Assembly: GCA_025980335.1 (NCBI GenBank)
Contig: JAICXO010000011.1
Location: forward strand, 1 to 35,492
DNA from: Sphingomonas sp.
GTDB taxonomy: Bacteria; Pseudomonadota; Alphaproteobacteria; Sphingomonadales; Sphingomonadaceae
Length of the DNA: 35,492 nt
Direction: 5' to 3'
Each line of letters begins with the position of its first letter. Positions within the stretch are counted from its first letter, which is position 1. Both the position numbers and the translations under genes were made by a program. The notes under the pieces were generated by a model, which ran no database searches, was not told the DNA's origin, and saw only the letters and a list, made by a program, of their open reading frames with translations. Positions 20,016-31,118 of this stretch are shown piece after piece.

Positions 20016-20360
20016 TCAGCGCTCGCTCCACACGGCGAGCTCGTTTCCTCCGGGGTCGATGAAGTGGAAGCGGCGACCGCCGGGGAAGGCGAAGATCGGC
20101 TTGGCGACGATGCCACCGGCTTTCGTGACTGCCTCGAACACGCGCTCGAGGTCGTCGACGCGAATGACAGGCAAGGGCGCTGACAAGCCGTCCGCGGGAC
20201 CGCCCTGGAGACCGAGATCGGTCGTGCCGTTGGTCGTTGCCGAATAGGTCGGGCCGTAGTTCGTGAACGCCCAGCCGAACGCCTTGCTATAGAAAGCGCG
20301 GGTCAGCTCATGCGCGGTCGCGCTCGGCAGCTCGACATAGTCGATGCGCGCATCGGTCAT
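20016..20360 (-). CDS. VOC family (glyoxalase-like) protein
   Basis: 114 residues, a single vicinal-oxygen-chelate module. The first beta-alpha-beta-beta-beta half has YVELPSATAHELTRAFYSKAFGW and the second ends with FHFIDPGGNELAVW, the typical C-terminal strand with a metal-binding Glu. The N-terminal metal histidine seems replaced (YVELP), so metal binding and catalysis are unsure. It starts one base after the lexA stop and so is probably read from the LexA-controlled promoter, which would make it a possible SOS-induced gene. Function unknown. Confidence 0.85.
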   Translation of the reverse strand: MTDARIDYVELPSATAHELTRAFYSKAFGWAFTNYGPTYSATTNGTTDLGLQGGPADGLSAPLPVIRVDDLERVFEAVTKAGGIVAKPIFAFPGGRRFHFIDPGGNELAVWSER

Positions 20361-20361
20361 C

Positions 20362-21021
20362 TCAGTAACGCCGGATCAGCCCCGCGAGCCGTCCCTGGAT
20401 GCGGACCCGGTCCTCGTCGTAGCGCTGCGGTTCGTAGCGGCTGTTCGCCGGATCGAGCCTGATCATCCGGCCTTCGCGGCGGAAGGTCTTCAACGTCGCT
20501 TCCTCACTGTCGATCAGTGCGACGACGATTTCGCCGTCGCGCGCGGTGTCGACCTTCCGGATCAAGGCAAAATCGCCATCGAGGATTCCTTCCTCGACCA
20601 TCGAATCGCCGGATACTTCCAAGGCGAAATGCTCGCCGGGGCCGAGCAGCGCCGCGGGAACCGCGAAGCTCTCCGTCCCTTGCAGTGCTTCGATCGGCGT
20701 GCCGGCAGCAATCCGGCCGTGGAGCGGGATTTCCATCGTATCGTTGGCCGCTGCCGCAACCGCAGGCCGGATCGGCGTGACAGTTGCTGGCGAGCGGTCG
20801 CCGGCAGCTTCGGGGATCTTCAAGACCTCAAGCGCGCGGGCGCGATTGGGAAGCCGGTGAATGAACCCGCGTTCCTCGAGCGCCGAAATCAACCGGTGGA
20901 CTCCGGACTTGGACTTGAGCTCCAGCGCTTCGCGCATTTCGTCGAAGCTCGGGCTGACGCCACCGTTTTTCAGACGGCCGTCGATGAACAGCAGAAGTTC
21001 GCGTTGCTTGGCGGTGAGCAT
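20362..21021 (-). CDS. lexA: SOS repressor LexA
   Basis: Transcriptional repressor of the DNA-damage response; RecA-bound ssDNA stimulates its self-cleavage. 219 residues from the ATG at 21021, which has GGGGA eight bases upstream. An earlier ATG at 21039 has no usable spacing to a ribosome-binding site. Residues 1-65 are the winged helix-turn-helix ([26 protein letters not shown]). The cleavage bond is Ala106-Gly107, and the Ser/Lys dyad is Ser140 (SGDSM) and Lys178 (ATLKTF), so it should be fully autoproteolytic. A GTTC-N7-GTTC operator lies in its own promoter. Confidence 0.98.
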   Translation of the reverse strand: MLTAKQRELLLFIDGRLKNGGVSPSFDEMREALELKSKSGVHRLISALEERGFIHRLPNRARALEVLKIPEAAGDRSPATVTPIRPAVAAAANDTMEIPLHGRIAAGTPIEALQGTESFAVPAALLGPGEHFALEVSGDSMVEEGILDGDFALIRKVDTARDGEIVVALIDSEEATLKTFRREGRMIRLDPANSRYEPQRYDEDRVRIQGRLAGLIRRY

Positions 21022-21046
21022 TGTCGGTGTCCCCGTCATCCCTGTG

Positions 21047-21061
21047 GAACGAACGGAGAAC
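21047..21061 (-). promoter_or_regulatory. LexA operator (SOS box)
   Basis: Read on the minus strand, GTTCTCCGTTCGTTC: an exact GTTC-N7-GTTC, the direct-repeat SOS box of alphaproteobacteria. It sits 25 bases before the lexA ATG and directly after the predicted -10 box, where bound LexA would block transcription start, giving autoregulation. Confidence 0.9.
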
Positions 21062-21089
21062 GTGTAGGCAACATAGAGGCGTTGGTCAA
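21061..21089 (-). promoter_or_regulatory. Candidate lexA promoter
   Basis: On the minus strand, TTGACC (21089-21084), a 17-base spacer and TACACG (21066-21061). The -10 is a poor match, but spacing is ideal and the SOS box begins at its last base, which supports the assignment. Confidence 0.5.
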
Positions 21090-21100
21090 GCGGCCATGCT

Positions 21101-23044
21101 TCAACCGCCGCTGGTGGCCATCCGCTGCTTCATTGCCGTGATCGCCGCTTCGTTGCGCTTGACCTTGAGCTCGCTGCGCATCGCGCCGAGGAATTCCTGG
21201 GCATATTCCTGCGAAATGCCCTGCTGCAGCTCATTCTCCATCTGCCCGATCAGGGCCGGTTGCATCATCGCATTGCCCGGGGTGATTTTCTTGACGCTGA
21301 CGATGAAGAAGCCGTGCCCCTGCGGGTCGGGGAACATGCGGCTTTTCCCTTCGGCGAGCGAGAACAGCATCTTGAGCGGGGCAGGGACCGGACCCTGCGC
21401 CGTCGCGAGCTGGATCCGCCGCGCCGCGAGCGGCTGCACCGGCGGCAGCGGAGCCTTGCTCTCGTTCATCGCCTGGGCAAGCGGCATCCCTTTCTCGACC
21501 TTGGCTTCGATCTGAGCGGCGGCGGCGCGGGCGCGGTCCAGCGCCTGAGCGTCGATCCAGTCGTTCGCCACCTGGTCGTGCACCTGCGCGAGCGGCGCCG
21601 GCGCTGCCGTCATGACCTGCCCGGGCGAGACCATCGCATAACCCTGGTCATTCGGCAGGGTGATCATCTCCGGCGGGTCGTTCGGCTCGATCTCGAACCC
21701 GGTCTTGAGCGCCGGGGCAAGTTCGGCCGGGAACTTGTACTTGGGATCGGAGCGGGCCGTTCCGTTCGCGGTAATGAGCGGCGTGGTCGTGACGGGCAGC
21801 TTCGCCTTGGCTGCGGCCTCGGTGAAGTTGCTTCCGTTGTCTAGCGTGTCCTGGACCTTGTCGACGAGGTCCTCGAGCGCGGTCTTGCGCTTGTCCGCGG
21901 TGATCTTAGCGGCGATCTCGGCACGCGCCTGGTCGAGCGATTTTCCGCCGGTGGTCTTGACCGAGTCCACTTTGACCACCGCCCAGCCGAACTTGGTCTG
22001 AATGGGGCCGACAACCGCGCCCGAGGGCGCTGCGAAGACGGCGTTCGCGGCCTCGTCACCGGCAACGGAAGAGTATGCGTCGCGGCTCTGGTCCGTCAGC
22101 GTCGTCACCGCGGCATTCGCTCCAGCGGGAGCGGCAGCCGCGGCAATGGTTGCGCCGCCTTTCGCGCGCGCGGCGATCTGGTTCGCCGTCGCCTGGTCCT
22201 GCACCAGCGCCTGGCTGATGTTCCGCGTCTCGCTCGCCGCGTAGTCCGCCTTGTGCGAATTGTAGTAAGCGGCAACTTCCTGGTCCGAAGCGGTCAGGTT
22301 CGCGACCTGCTCGGGCCCGATCCGGGCGATGCGCAGTACCCGCTGCTCGGGCACCATATATTTGCTTCGGTTGGCCGAATAATATTGCTGCAGCTGCGCG
22401 TTGGTCGGTTTCAATCCCTCGCGGAACGCGCCGAGCGGGATCGCTGCGGCTTCCCCCTGCCGAGATTCGAGCAGCATGGCTGCGTACGGCGTCGCCATTC
22501 CCACGGGAACCCGCGCATTGGCCGCGACCGGCGCCAGCAGGTAACGCTCGAGCAGGCCGCCCGCGAGAATCTCGCGAACCTGGCTATCGGTCAGCCGCTG
22601 CTGTGCAAGAAACGATTGATACGCCTGCTCGCTGAATTTGCCGTTGAGACCCTTGGTCTGCGGGATCTGCGCGATTTCCGCATCGACCAGCCGCTTCGAG
22701 AGCGGGAAATGGTACTTCTCGGCGAACGCCAACAGCGTTTTCTCGTCGATCAGCTCGCCGAGGATGGACTCGAAATCGTCGAGGATCGTCGAATAGTCGG
22801 CCTCGGCTCGCTCCTGCCGGACCTGCTGGAGCCGCCGCTGCATTGCGTCACTCATCTCCGGCTCGGTGATCCGCTCCTGTCCGACCTCGGCTAGCGTGGA
22901 GCTCGTCATTCCGAAGCCCATCGTGCCCGAACCGAAGTTCGAGATGTCGGTCGAAGCGAAGCCGATGAGGATCAGAATGAACGAGGTGGCAACGATCGCG
23001 GTGCCGACCTTGCTCTTCGACATTCGGCGGAGGGAAGCGAGCAT
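21101..23044 (-). CDS. ppiD: PpiD/SurA-N type periplasmic peptidyl-prolyl isomerase
   Basis: Membrane-anchored chaperone of the periplasm that meets proteins leaving the Sec translocon. 647 residues: short basic cytoplasmic end, one membrane helix (about 14-30), a SurA_N-like helical domain (about 50-230, including [18 protein letters not shown]), then a parvulin-like region (about 260-370) and a C-terminal helical part. The length and order fit PpiD of E. coli (623 residues). In many PpiD proteins the parvulin part is inactive; I cannot judge that here. It is divergent from tpiA and lies upstream of lexA in the same direction. Confidence 0.9.
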   Translation of the reverse strand: MLASLRRMSKSKVGTAIVATSFILILIGFASTDISNFGSGTMGFGMTSSTLAEVGQERITEPEMSDAMQRRLQQVRQERAEADYSTILDDFESILGELIDEKTLLAFAEKYHFPLSKRLVDAEIAQIPQTKGLNGKFSEQAYQSFLAQQRLTDSQVREILAGGLLERYLLAPVAANARVPVGMATPYAAMLLESRQGEAAAIPLGAFREGLKPTNAQLQQYYSANRSKYMVPEQRVLRIARIGPEQVANLTASDQEVAAYYNSHKADYAASETRNISQALVQDQATANQIAARAKGGATIAAAAAPAGANAAVTTLTDQSRDAYSSVAGDEAANAVFAAPSGAVVGPIQTKFGWAVVKVDSVKTTGGKSLDQARAEIAAKITADKRKTALEDLVDKVQDTLDNGSNFTEAAAKAKLPVTTTPLITANGTARSDPKYKFPAELAPALKTGFEIEPNDPPEMITLPNDQGYAMVSPGQVMTAAPAPLAQVHDQVANDWIDAQALDRARAAAAQIEAKVEKGMPLAQAMNESKAPLPPVQPLAARRIQLATAQGPVPAPLKMLFSLAEGKSRMFPDPQGHGFFIVSVKKITPGNAMMQPALIGQMENELQQGISQEYAQEFLGAMRSELKVKRNEAAITAMKQRMATSGG

Positions 23045-23144
23045 CAGGATCCTGGGGGAGAATGGTGGTTGGGCGCCGCTTTAGGGGCGAGCCTTGCATG
23101 CATCAAGGCGGCGCCGCTACTGCCGCTGGGGCAGGGGAACGGAA

Positions 23145-23906
23145 GTGGCGCCAAGAAAGCTCGTCGCGGGCAACTGGAAAATGCACGGTCTGTCCGGGGA
23201 CATTGCCGAGATCGAGCGCATTGCAGCGGCTTCCCGCGCCTATCCGCAAGTGGATGTGGCACTGTGCATCCCGGCGACGCTGATCGAGCGCGCGGCGCGG
23301 GCGGTGCCCGGCTTCGCGGTCGGCGGGGAGGACGTTCACGCGGCCGAGAAGGGGGCTCATACCGGCTGCACCTCCGCGCCGATGCTGGTCGACGCCGGTG
23401 CCCGGCTGACGATCGTCGGCCATTCCGAACGCCGCGATGCGCAGCGCGAAAGCGATTTCGAGGTGAGCGCAAAGGCGGATGCGGCGCTTGGTTGCGGCTT
23501 GGCCGTCATCCTGTGCGTGGGCGAAATCCTCGAGGTGAGGGAGCAGGGCGCTGCCCTCGACACGGTGCTGGCGCAGCTCGACGGCTCACTGCCGCCGCAG
23601 CCGGTCGGCGCGGCCGAGCTTGCGGTCGCCTATGAACCGGTTTGGGCAATCGGCACGGGAAAGGTGCCGGCTTGCGACGAAATCGCCGAGATGCACGCCG
23701 CTATCCGGGCGCGGCTTGTGGAGCGGCTCGGTGACAGCGGCGAACGCATGCGCATTCTCTACGGAGGTTCCGTGAACGGCTCCAACGCTGCCGAGATCTT
23801 CACCGTCCCAAACGTCGATGGTGCGCTGGTCGGGGGCGCGAGCCTCACGGCTTCCGCGTTCATGCCCATCGTTGCCGCCGCTGCGGAGACCGCGCGGCGG
23901 GCGTGA
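23145..23906 (+). CDS. tpiA: Triosephosphate isomerase
   Basis: Interconverts dihydroxyacetone phosphate and glyceraldehyde 3-phosphate. 253 residues from the GTG at 23145, giving the standard start APRKLVAGNWKMH; the frame is open to a TTG at 23094, but that extension is not TIM-like. Catalytic residues are Lys12, His93 (VGHSERR) and Glu164 (YEPVWAIGTGK, followed by loop 6). GGGGAACGGAA serves as ribosome-binding site. Divergent from ppiD. Confidence 0.97.
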   Translation: MAPRKLVAGNWKMHGLSGDIAEIERIAAASRAYPQVDVALCIPATLIERAARAVPGFAVGGEDVHAAEKGAHTGCTSAPMLVDAGARLTIVGHSERRDAQRESDFEVSAKADAALGCGLAVILCVGEILEVREQGAALDTVLAQLDGSLPPQPVGAAELAVAYEPVWAIGTGKVPACDEIAEMHAAIRARLVERLGDSGERMRILYGGSVNGSNAAEIFTVPNVDGALVGGASLTASAFMPIVAAAAETARRA

Positions 23907-23918
23907 GCTGCCATTCAG

Positions 23919-23946
23919 TTCACAATCAGCACCGCTGTGTTATGGT
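23919..23946 (+). promoter_or_regulatory. Candidate sigma-70 promoter with extended -10
   Basis: TTCACA (23919-23924), a 16-base spacer and TATGGT (23941-23946), with TG one base before the -10 box. It stands 40 bases ahead of the exported repeat protein and after the tpiA stop. Confidence 0.5.
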
Positions 23947-23986
23947 ACCCTTATCCAAAGTTACTGACATGTAGGGAAAGGACAAG

Positions 23987-24541
23987 ATGCGACTCATATT
24001 TGGGGCATTTGCTGCCGCCGGGCTCGTCATCGCGGTTCCGGCCGCAGCGCAGGCACAGGCCGGCGTCACCATCGGAATGCAGGTCACGGACTCGACCGGT
24101 GCTCCGGTCGGGACGGTCGTGGGCCTGAAGGGCGCAAACGTGCTGATCAGGACCGACAAGCACGAGGCGCAGATTCCCACCAGCAGCTTCTCCGTTTCGA
24201 AGGGCAAGCTGCTGTTCGGAATGACGCAGGCGCAGCTCGACGCGCAGATCGAGCAAAGTTCCGCCGCCTCGAGTGCGGCAATCGTTGCCGGCGCAACCGT
24301 GAAGGGTGTCGGCGGAACGCCGGTCGGGACCATCGAGGCAATTGCCGACGGCAACGCCACGATCGCGCTTCAGAACGGCAAGAAGCTCGCGATCCCGCAG
24401 GCGGGCCTTCGCGGCAATTCCGACGGAAGCGTGACGATCGGTTATTCGGCGGCACAGTTGGAAGCGCTCGTCCAGGGCAGCGCATCGTCGACCGACGCTT
24501 CGGCGACGAGCACGCCGTCGGCGGACACGCCGGGCAACTAA
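23987..24541 (+). CDS. Exported protein built from two homologous repeats
   Basis: 184 residues. A clear signal peptide (about 1-23, cut after AQA) is followed by two related modules of about 60 residues. The first runs 30-90 (GMQVTDSTGAPVGTV, IPTSSF, GMTQAQLDAQIEQ); the second 102-163 (GATVKGVGGTPVGTI, IPQAGL, GYSAAQLEALVQ). A Ser/Thr-rich tail ends the protein. Each module has a G-x-V-x-G-T-P-V-G-T beta-hairpin start, a strand-rich centre ending in IPxxxF/L, and a closing AQL helix. The motif recalls PRC-barrel-like beta folds, but I do not recognise the family. AGGGAAAGGA is the ribosome-binding site. Periplasmic location is inferred. Confidence 0.8.
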   Translation: MRLIFGAFAAAGLVIAVPAAAQAQAGVTIGMQVTDSTGAPVGTVVGLKGANVLIRTDKHEAQIPTSSFSVSKGKLLFGMTQAQLDAQIEQSSAASSAAIVAGATVKGVGGTPVGTIEAIADGNATIALQNGKKLAIPQAGLRGNSDGSVTIGYSAAQLEALVQGSASSTDASATSTPSADTPGN

Positions 24542-24614
24542 GCTCGGTTGAAAGGCGGCGCGGCGCCGACTAAGTGCGGCGCGCGCCTCCAATCCGTCTT
24601 CGAGAAAGTCCGTC

Positions 24615-24986
24615 ATGTTCGCATTCCTGCTGATCGTCCAAACGCTCATCGCGGTCGCGCTGATCGGCACCATCCTGATGCAGCAGTCGGAAGGCGGCGG
24701 CCTCGGCGTCGGCGGAAGCTCGTCGGGGTTCATGACCGCGCGCGGCGCGGCGGACTTCCTGAGCCGCTCCACCGCAGTGCTCGGGGGGCTGTTCATCGTA
24801 TTGTCGATCGTCATGGCGGCGATCGCCGGCGCGAGCCGCCAGCCGACGAAAATCGACACCTCGCTCGTCAATTCGGCGGCACCGCTCGAGCAGCAGAAGA
24901 CTGCGCCGCAGCAGCCGGCGCCGGGAACGCCGGCGGCTAATCCGCAGCAGAATCAACCGGCTCCGGCAGTCCCGCTCGCACAGTAA
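24615..24986 (+). CDS. secG: Preprotein translocase subunit SecG
   Basis: Auxiliary subunit of the SecYEG channel in the inner membrane. 123 residues: helix 1 (about 2-22), the conserved loop LMQQSEGGGLGVGG, helix 2 (about 53-72), and a Pro/Gln/Ala-rich cytoplasmic tail, which is common in alphaproteobacterial SecG. The neighbours tpiA and pyrG are the usual ones in this group (tpiA-secG-pyrG). Confidence 0.95.
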   Translation: MFAFLLIVQTLIAVALIGTILMQQSEGGGLGVGGSSSGFMTARGAADFLSRSTAVLGGLFIVLSIVMAAIAGASRQPTKIDTSLVNSAAPLEQQKTAPQQPAPGTPAANPQQNQPAPAVPLAQ

Positions 24987-25011
24987 GAGCGCCTTTCCCC
25001 ATATTTTTTCG

Positions 25012-25034
25012 TGCCGCCGCTTGCGTCCGCGGCA
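25012..25034 (+). promoter_or_regulatory. Hairpin in the pyrG leader
   Basis: TGCCGC and GCGGCA form perfect 6-base arms around an 11-base loop, 25 bases before the pyrG ATG. A run of six T lies just before it, not after it, so it does not look like an intrinsic terminator on the plus strand. Confidence 0.3.
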
Positions 25035-25047
25035 TCTGTCCCCCTAA

Positions 25048-26694
<1,647 letters not shown>

Positions 26695-26709
26695 CCCTCA
26701 TTAGTTCTC

Positions 26710-26734
26710 GGAACAGGGCCACAGCTTGGCCGTT
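26710..26734 (+). promoter_or_regulatory. Candidate EcfG (general stress) promoter
   Basis: GGAAC (26710-26714), 16 bases, CGTT (26731-26734): an exact match to the alphaproteobacterial EcfG consensus GGAAC-N16/17-CGTT. It lies 38 bases ahead of the 49-residue membrane protein and behind pyrG. Confidence 0.7.
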
Positions 26735-26772
26735 ACGGTTCCGTTCCGCGACTAGAACGAGGAAAGCTGCAC

Positions 26773-26922
26773 ATGCTTCTGACCATCGCCATCATCCTGC
26801 TCATCCTGTGGGCGCTCGGCTTTTTCGCCTTCCACGTGGCAGGCAGCCTGATCCACATCCTGCTGATCATCGGCATCATCGTGCTCATCTGGCACTTCGT
26901 GGCCGGTCGCAGGGCGGTCTAG
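26773..26922 (+). CDS. Small membrane protein, lmo0937 family
   Basis: 49 residues: a start MLLTIAIILLILWALG, a short turn with FHVAGSLIH, a second hydrophobic helix and a basic end AGRRAV. This is the pattern of the widespread two-helix lmo0937-type membrane proteins, whose function is not known to me. GAGGAAA stands about eight bases before the ATG, so it is very likely translated. The exact EcfG-type promoter upstream suggests induction by general stress. Confidence 0.8.
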   Translation: MLLTIAIILLILWALGFFAFHVAGSLIHILLIIGIIVLIWHFVAGRRAV

Positions 26923-26943
26923 CCGCGAATCTCTCGCCGTTGC

Positions 26944-26962
26944 GGGGCGCTCGCAGCGCCCC
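26944..26962 (+). promoter_or_regulatory. Strong hairpin just before the trxB start
   Basis: GGGGCGCT-CGC-AGCGCCCC: perfect 8-base stem with a 3-base loop, ending 3 bases before the first trxB ATG. It takes the place where a Shine-Dalgarno sequence would be. There is no T run after it, so it is not a classical terminator. Confidence 0.5.
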
Positions 26963-26965
26963 TAA

Positions 26966-27940
<975 letters not shown>

Positions 27941-27956
27941 GCCGCAAGACGCCTGG

Positions 27957-28187
27957 TCAACCTACATCTTCGTCGATGTTGTTCTTGGCTGCATCGCCCG
28001 TCGGGCGGTCGTCGTCGGAGGCGCCGCCGGTGCCGATGGCACCTTCCATTGCGGCAGGGCCGCCGCCCGGAATCGTCCCGCCGGGCTGAAGCCCGCTGGC
28101 GAGGCCGTTTCCTCGGCGCTCGGCGTTCTCGCCGCGAAACTTGTGCTTTGAAAGCTCGACCGGTTTTTCTTGATCGTCGTCGCTCAT
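27957..28187 (-). CDS. Small hydrophilic protein, unknown function
   Basis: 76 residues, acidic at both ends, with a Gly/Pro-rich centre (GTIPGGGPAAMEGAIGTGG) and no hydrophobic segment, so probably cytoplasmic and disordered. The ATG at 28187 has a strong GAGGAG nine bases upstream, and the frame's longer version reads into truA in a shadow frame, so this short form is preferred. A near-consensus EcfG promoter lies 24 bases upstream, suggesting a stress-induced small protein. I do not recognise a named family. Confidence 0.65.
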   Translation of the reverse strand: MSDDDQEKPVELSKHKFRGENAERRGNGLASGLQPGGTIPGGGPAAMEGAIGTGGASDDDRPTGDAAKNNIDEDVG

Positions 28188-28211
28188 CCTTGAGTCTCCT
28201 CTCGGGAGACC

Positions 28212-28236
28212 AACGCTCGGGCAAGAGCGCCGTTCA
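28212..28236 (-). promoter_or_regulatory. Candidate EcfG-type promoter, one mismatch
   Basis: On the minus strand TGAAC (28236-28232), 16 bases, CGTT (28215-28212): 8 of 9 consensus bases. The -35 overlaps the truA stop codon. The distance from the -10 to the ATG of the 76-residue gene is 24 bases, the same as in front of the copper-storage gene. Confidence 0.45.
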
Positions 28237-28992
28237 GCGCGTCGCCGCGCTTTCCCGGTAGATTGCCTCGACAAAGTAGAGCCCGTGCGGGGGCGCGTTG
28301 AAGCCGAGCGCGGAGCGATCGCGTGCCTCGAGCGCCTTGCGCATCTCCTCGGGCTGCCACTGGCCGCGTCCGACCAGCGCGAGGCAGCCGACCATCGAGC
28401 GCACCTGATGGTGAAGAAAGCTTCGCGCCGCGGCCCTGACGTGGATTTCCTCACCTGCGCGGCCGACCTCGAGCGCATCGAGCGTCTTCACCGGACTGTT
28501 CGACTGGCAATGCGCCGAGCGGAAGGTCGTGAAATCGTGGCGCCCGATGAGGTGCGCCGCGCCTTCCTCCATTGCCTCGACATCGAGCGGGACTGCAACG
28601 TGCCACACGCGGCCGGCGTCGAGTGCAGGCGGCGCGCGCCGGTTGAGAATGCGATAGAGATAGCGGCGGCCGACACAGGAGAAGCGTGCGTGCCAGTCCC
28701 CGCGCACCTCGGCGACCCGGAGGACGGAGATCGGCTGCGGGCGGACCAGCGCGTTCAGACCCTCCCGCAGCCGGTGCGGCGTAAGCGACTTCATGACGTC
28801 AACATGCGCCGACATGGCGAGCGCGTGGACGCCGGCGTCGGTTCGGCCCGCGGCGGTGAACGCCACCTGTTCTCCGGTCATCCGCTGAAGCGCTTCCTCG
28901 AGCGTCTGCTGAACCGACGGACCATGGTCTTGGCGCTGCCATCCCATGAACGGACCGCCGTCATATTCGATCGTCAACCGCCAGCGGGTCAC
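28234..28992 (-). CDS. truA: tRNA pseudouridine(38-40) synthase
   Basis: Modifies uridines 38-40 in the anticodon stem of many tRNAs. 252 residues from the GTG at 28992, which overlaps the fmt stop by 4 bases (GTGA) and gives the normal start [20 protein letters not shown]. The frame is open further upstream, but that part is not TruA. Catalytic Asp52 is in [11 protein letters not shown]; the C-terminal [13 protein letters not shown] is also conserved. Confidence 0.96.
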   Translation of the reverse strand: MTRWRLTIEYDGGPFMGWQRQDHGPSVQQTLEEALQRMTGEQVAFTAAGRTDAGVHALAMSAHVDVMKSLTPHRLREGLNALVRPQPISVLRVAEVRGDWHARFSCVGRRYLYRILNRRAPPALDAGRVWHVAVPLDVEAMEEGAAHLIGRHDFTTFRSAHCQSNSPVKTLDALEVGRAGEEIHVRAAARSFLHHQVRSMVGCLALVGRGQWQPEEMRKALEARDRSALGFNAPPHGLYFVEAIYRESAATR

Positions 28993-29891
28993 GGCAGGAT
29001 CGCGCCCTTCGGAATGGCGAAGCCACGAAGGAGCTCGCCGGGAGTCATCGGAGCGCGACCGGCTCGCTGAACCTTGAGCGGCCGGACGTAACCGGAGCCG
29101 CAGGCGATGCTCAGGCAATCGTCCACGACTTGTCCAGCTGGTCCCGTCGCGTCCTCACCGGCGACCGCCTCGAGCAGCTTCACCCGCTCGCCATTCGCTT
29201 CGAACCATGCGCCCGGGACTGGATTGAACGCCCGGACCTGCCGCGCGATTTCTTCAGCGGTCCGGCTCCAGTCGATCCGCGCCTCGGCCTTGTCGACCTT
29301 CGAGGCGTAGGTCGCGCCTTGCGCCGGCTGCGGACGGGGCGGCGTCGGATCGGCTAGCCATTCAACGAGTGCCTCTGCGCCGAGATTCGCCAGCTCTTCC
29401 GTGACTTGTCCGGCATTCTTCCCACGAATATCGAGCTCGCGCTCCAGCAGCATCGGCCCGGTGTCGAGCCCTTCGTCCATCTTCATGATGGTGACTCCGC
29501 TGACCTCGTCCCCGGCGAGGATCGCGCGCTGGATCGGTGCCGCGCCGCGCCAGCGCGGGAGGAGCGAGGCGTGGACGTTCACGCACCCTTGCCGCGGCGC
29601 TTCGAGGATCGGCTTCGGCAGGATGAGCCCGTAAGCGGCAACCACGGCCAAATCGGCGTCGAGCGCGCGAAACTGAGCTTGCTCTTCGGGATCGCGCAGC
29701 GTCCGCGGCGTGCGCACATCGATGCCCAGCTCTTCCGCGCGCTCGTGGACCGGCGTCTTGCGATCAGTCTTCCCGCGTCCGGCGGGGCGCGGCGGCTGCG
29801 CATAGACGGCGACCACATCGTGGCCAGCCTCGACCAGCGCCTCGAGGCTCGGCACGGCGAAGTCCGGCGATCCCATGAAGATGATGCGCAT
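28989..29891 (-). CDS. fmt: Methionyl-tRNA formyltransferase
   Basis: Formylates initiator Met-tRNA. 300 residues. The catalytic Asn105-His107-Asp143 triad is seen in [20 protein letters not shown] and [10 protein letters not shown]; the C-terminal OB-like part starts near residue 205. It begins [19 protein letters not shown]. It is co-transcribed with truA and divergent from recR. def, its usual operon partner, lies on the other side of recR on the opposite strand. Confidence 0.97.
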   Translation of the reverse strand: MRIIFMGSPDFAVPSLEALVEAGHDVVAVYAQPPRPAGRGKTDRKTPVHERAEELGIDVRTPRTLRDPEEQAQFRALDADLAVVAAYGLILPKPILEAPRQGCVNVHASLLPRWRGAAPIQRAILAGDEVSGVTIMKMDEGLDTGPMLLERELDIRGKNAGQVTEELANLGAEALVEWLADPTPPRPQPAQGATYASKVDKAEARIDWSRTAEEIARQVRAFNPVPGAWFEANGERVKLLEAVAGEDATGPAGQVVDDCLSIACGSGYVRPLKVQRAGRAPMTPGELLRGFAIPKGAILP

Positions 29892-29940
29892 CGGCCGCCC
29901 TATGGCGAAAGCGCGAGGAATTGCCTACCTCGGCGCCAGC

Positions 29941-30537
29941 GTGGCCAGTCAGGAAATCGAAGCACTATCGCAGGCGCTCGCGCGGCTGCCGGGTCTTGGG
30001 CCGCGTTCGGCCCGGCGCGCGGTGCTTCACCTCATGAAGCGGCGCGAGGCTGCACTTCAGCCGCTTCTCACCGCACTCCAGAATGTCGCCGACAAGCTCT
30101 CGACCTGCTCGGTGTGCGGCAACGTCGATACCTCCGACCCATGCTCGATCTGCCGCGATGCGCGTCGAGACGAGAAGATGCTGTGCGTGGTCGAGGAAGT
30201 CGCGGACCTGTGGGCGCTCGATCGCTCGCGGCTGTTCCCCGGCCGCTATCACGTTCTCGGCGGCCGCCTCTCCGCGCTCGAGGGCGTCGGGCCGGAAGAC
30301 CTCACCATCGATCAGCTCGTCCGCCGGGTGTCGGAGGGCGGGATCGACGAGGTTGTGCTAGCGATGAACGCCACTCTGGAGGGCCAGACCACCGCGCATT
30401 ACCTCGCCGAGCGGCTGGAAGGATTTCCTATCCGTCTCAGCCAGTTGGCGCACGGACTTCCGGTCGGTGGTGAGCTCGACTATCTCGACGAAGGCACGCT
30501 TGCGCAGGCACTCCGCGCCCGGCGGCCAATTGCTTGA
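29941..30537 (+). CDS. recR: Recombination mediator RecR
   Basis: Part of the RecFOR pathway that loads RecA on gapped DNA. From the GTG at 29941 it has 198 residues, exactly the usual length, beginning [25 protein letters not shown], the helix-hairpin-helix. The frame is open to ATGs at 29875 and 29902, but those give extra residues that homologues lack. The zinc finger has Cys56, 59, 68 and 71 (CSVCGN, DPCSIC), followed by a Toprim domain ([13 protein letters not shown]). No clear ribosome-binding site precedes the GTG, so the start is less certain than the identity. Confidence 0.95.
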   Translation: MASQEIEALSQALARLPGLGPRSARRAVLHLMKRREAALQPLLTALQNVADKLSTCSVCGNVDTSDPCSICRDARRDEKMLCVVEEVADLWALDRSRLFPGRYHVLGGRLSALEGVGPEDLTIDQLVRRVSEGGIDEVVLAMNATLEGQTTAHYLAERLEGFPIRLSQLAHGLPVGGELDYLDEGTLAQALRARRPIA

Positions 30538-30568
30538 ACGCCTGGCGAACACGCCCTAAATCCCGCTT

Positions 30569-31117
30569 ATGGCCATTCGCCGCATCTATGAGACGCCCGA
30601 CCCGGTCCTCCGGCAGATTTCGAAGCCGGTGGAGACGTTCGACGACGCGCTGAAGACGCTCGTCGCTGATCTGTTCGAGACAATGTACGATGCGCCGGGC
30701 ATCGGCCTTGCCGCGGTTCAAGTGGGCGAGCCGATCCGGCTGCTGGTCATCGACCTCCAGGAGCCGACGGACCCGGACGATCCCGAAAGCCCGGTCGTCA
30801 GGGACCCGCGGGTGTTCATCAATCCGGAAGTCCTGTGGCACTCGGACGCCGAGGTGCCGTACACCGAAGGCTGCCTCTCGGTGCCCGAGCAATATGCCGA
30901 GGTGATGCGTCCCGACCGGATCCGCGCCCGCTGGCAGGACGAGGACGGCAATGAGCACGAGGAAGAGATCGAAGGCCTTCTCGCCGTCTGCCTGCAGCAC
31001 GAGATGGACCATCTGAACGGCGTATTGTTCATCGACCATCTCTCGCGGCTCAAGCGCGACATGGTCCTCAAGAAGCTTGCCAAGTGGCGCAAAGAGCAGC
31101 AGAAAAAGGCGGCATAA
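30569..31117 (+). CDS. def: Peptide deformylase
   Basis: Removes the formyl group from new proteins; iron- or zinc-dependent. 182 residues. The three family motifs are present: GIGLAAVQVG (44-53, Gln51), EGCLS (100-104, metal ligand Cys102) and HEMDH (144-148, metal ligands His144 and His148, catalytic Glu145). 31 bases after recR. Directly downstream lies a palindromic repeat element. Confidence 0.97.
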   Translation: MAIRRIYETPDPVLRQISKPVETFDDALKTLVADLFETMYDAPGIGLAAVQVGEPIRLLVIDLQEPTDPDDPESPVVRDPRVFINPEVLWHSDAEVPYTEGCLSVPEQYAEVMRPDRIRARWQDEDGNEHEEEIEGLLAVCLQHEMDHLNGVLFIDHLSRLKRDMVLKKLAKWRKEQQKKAA

Positions 31118-31118
31118 T

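Noticed and set aside
23092-23108. CCTTG-N7-CAAGG between ppiD and tpiA
   Set aside because: Short arms and no nearby promoter boxes; it may be chance in GC-rich DNA.
24548-24576. TTGAAA-N17-TAAGTG as secG promoter
   Set aside because: The -35 is fair but the -10 matches too few consensus bases; left out of the features.
25002-25034. T run plus hairpin after secG as an intrinsic terminator
   Set aside because: The T run comes before the stem on the plus strand, and on the minus strand the stem is followed by A, not T.
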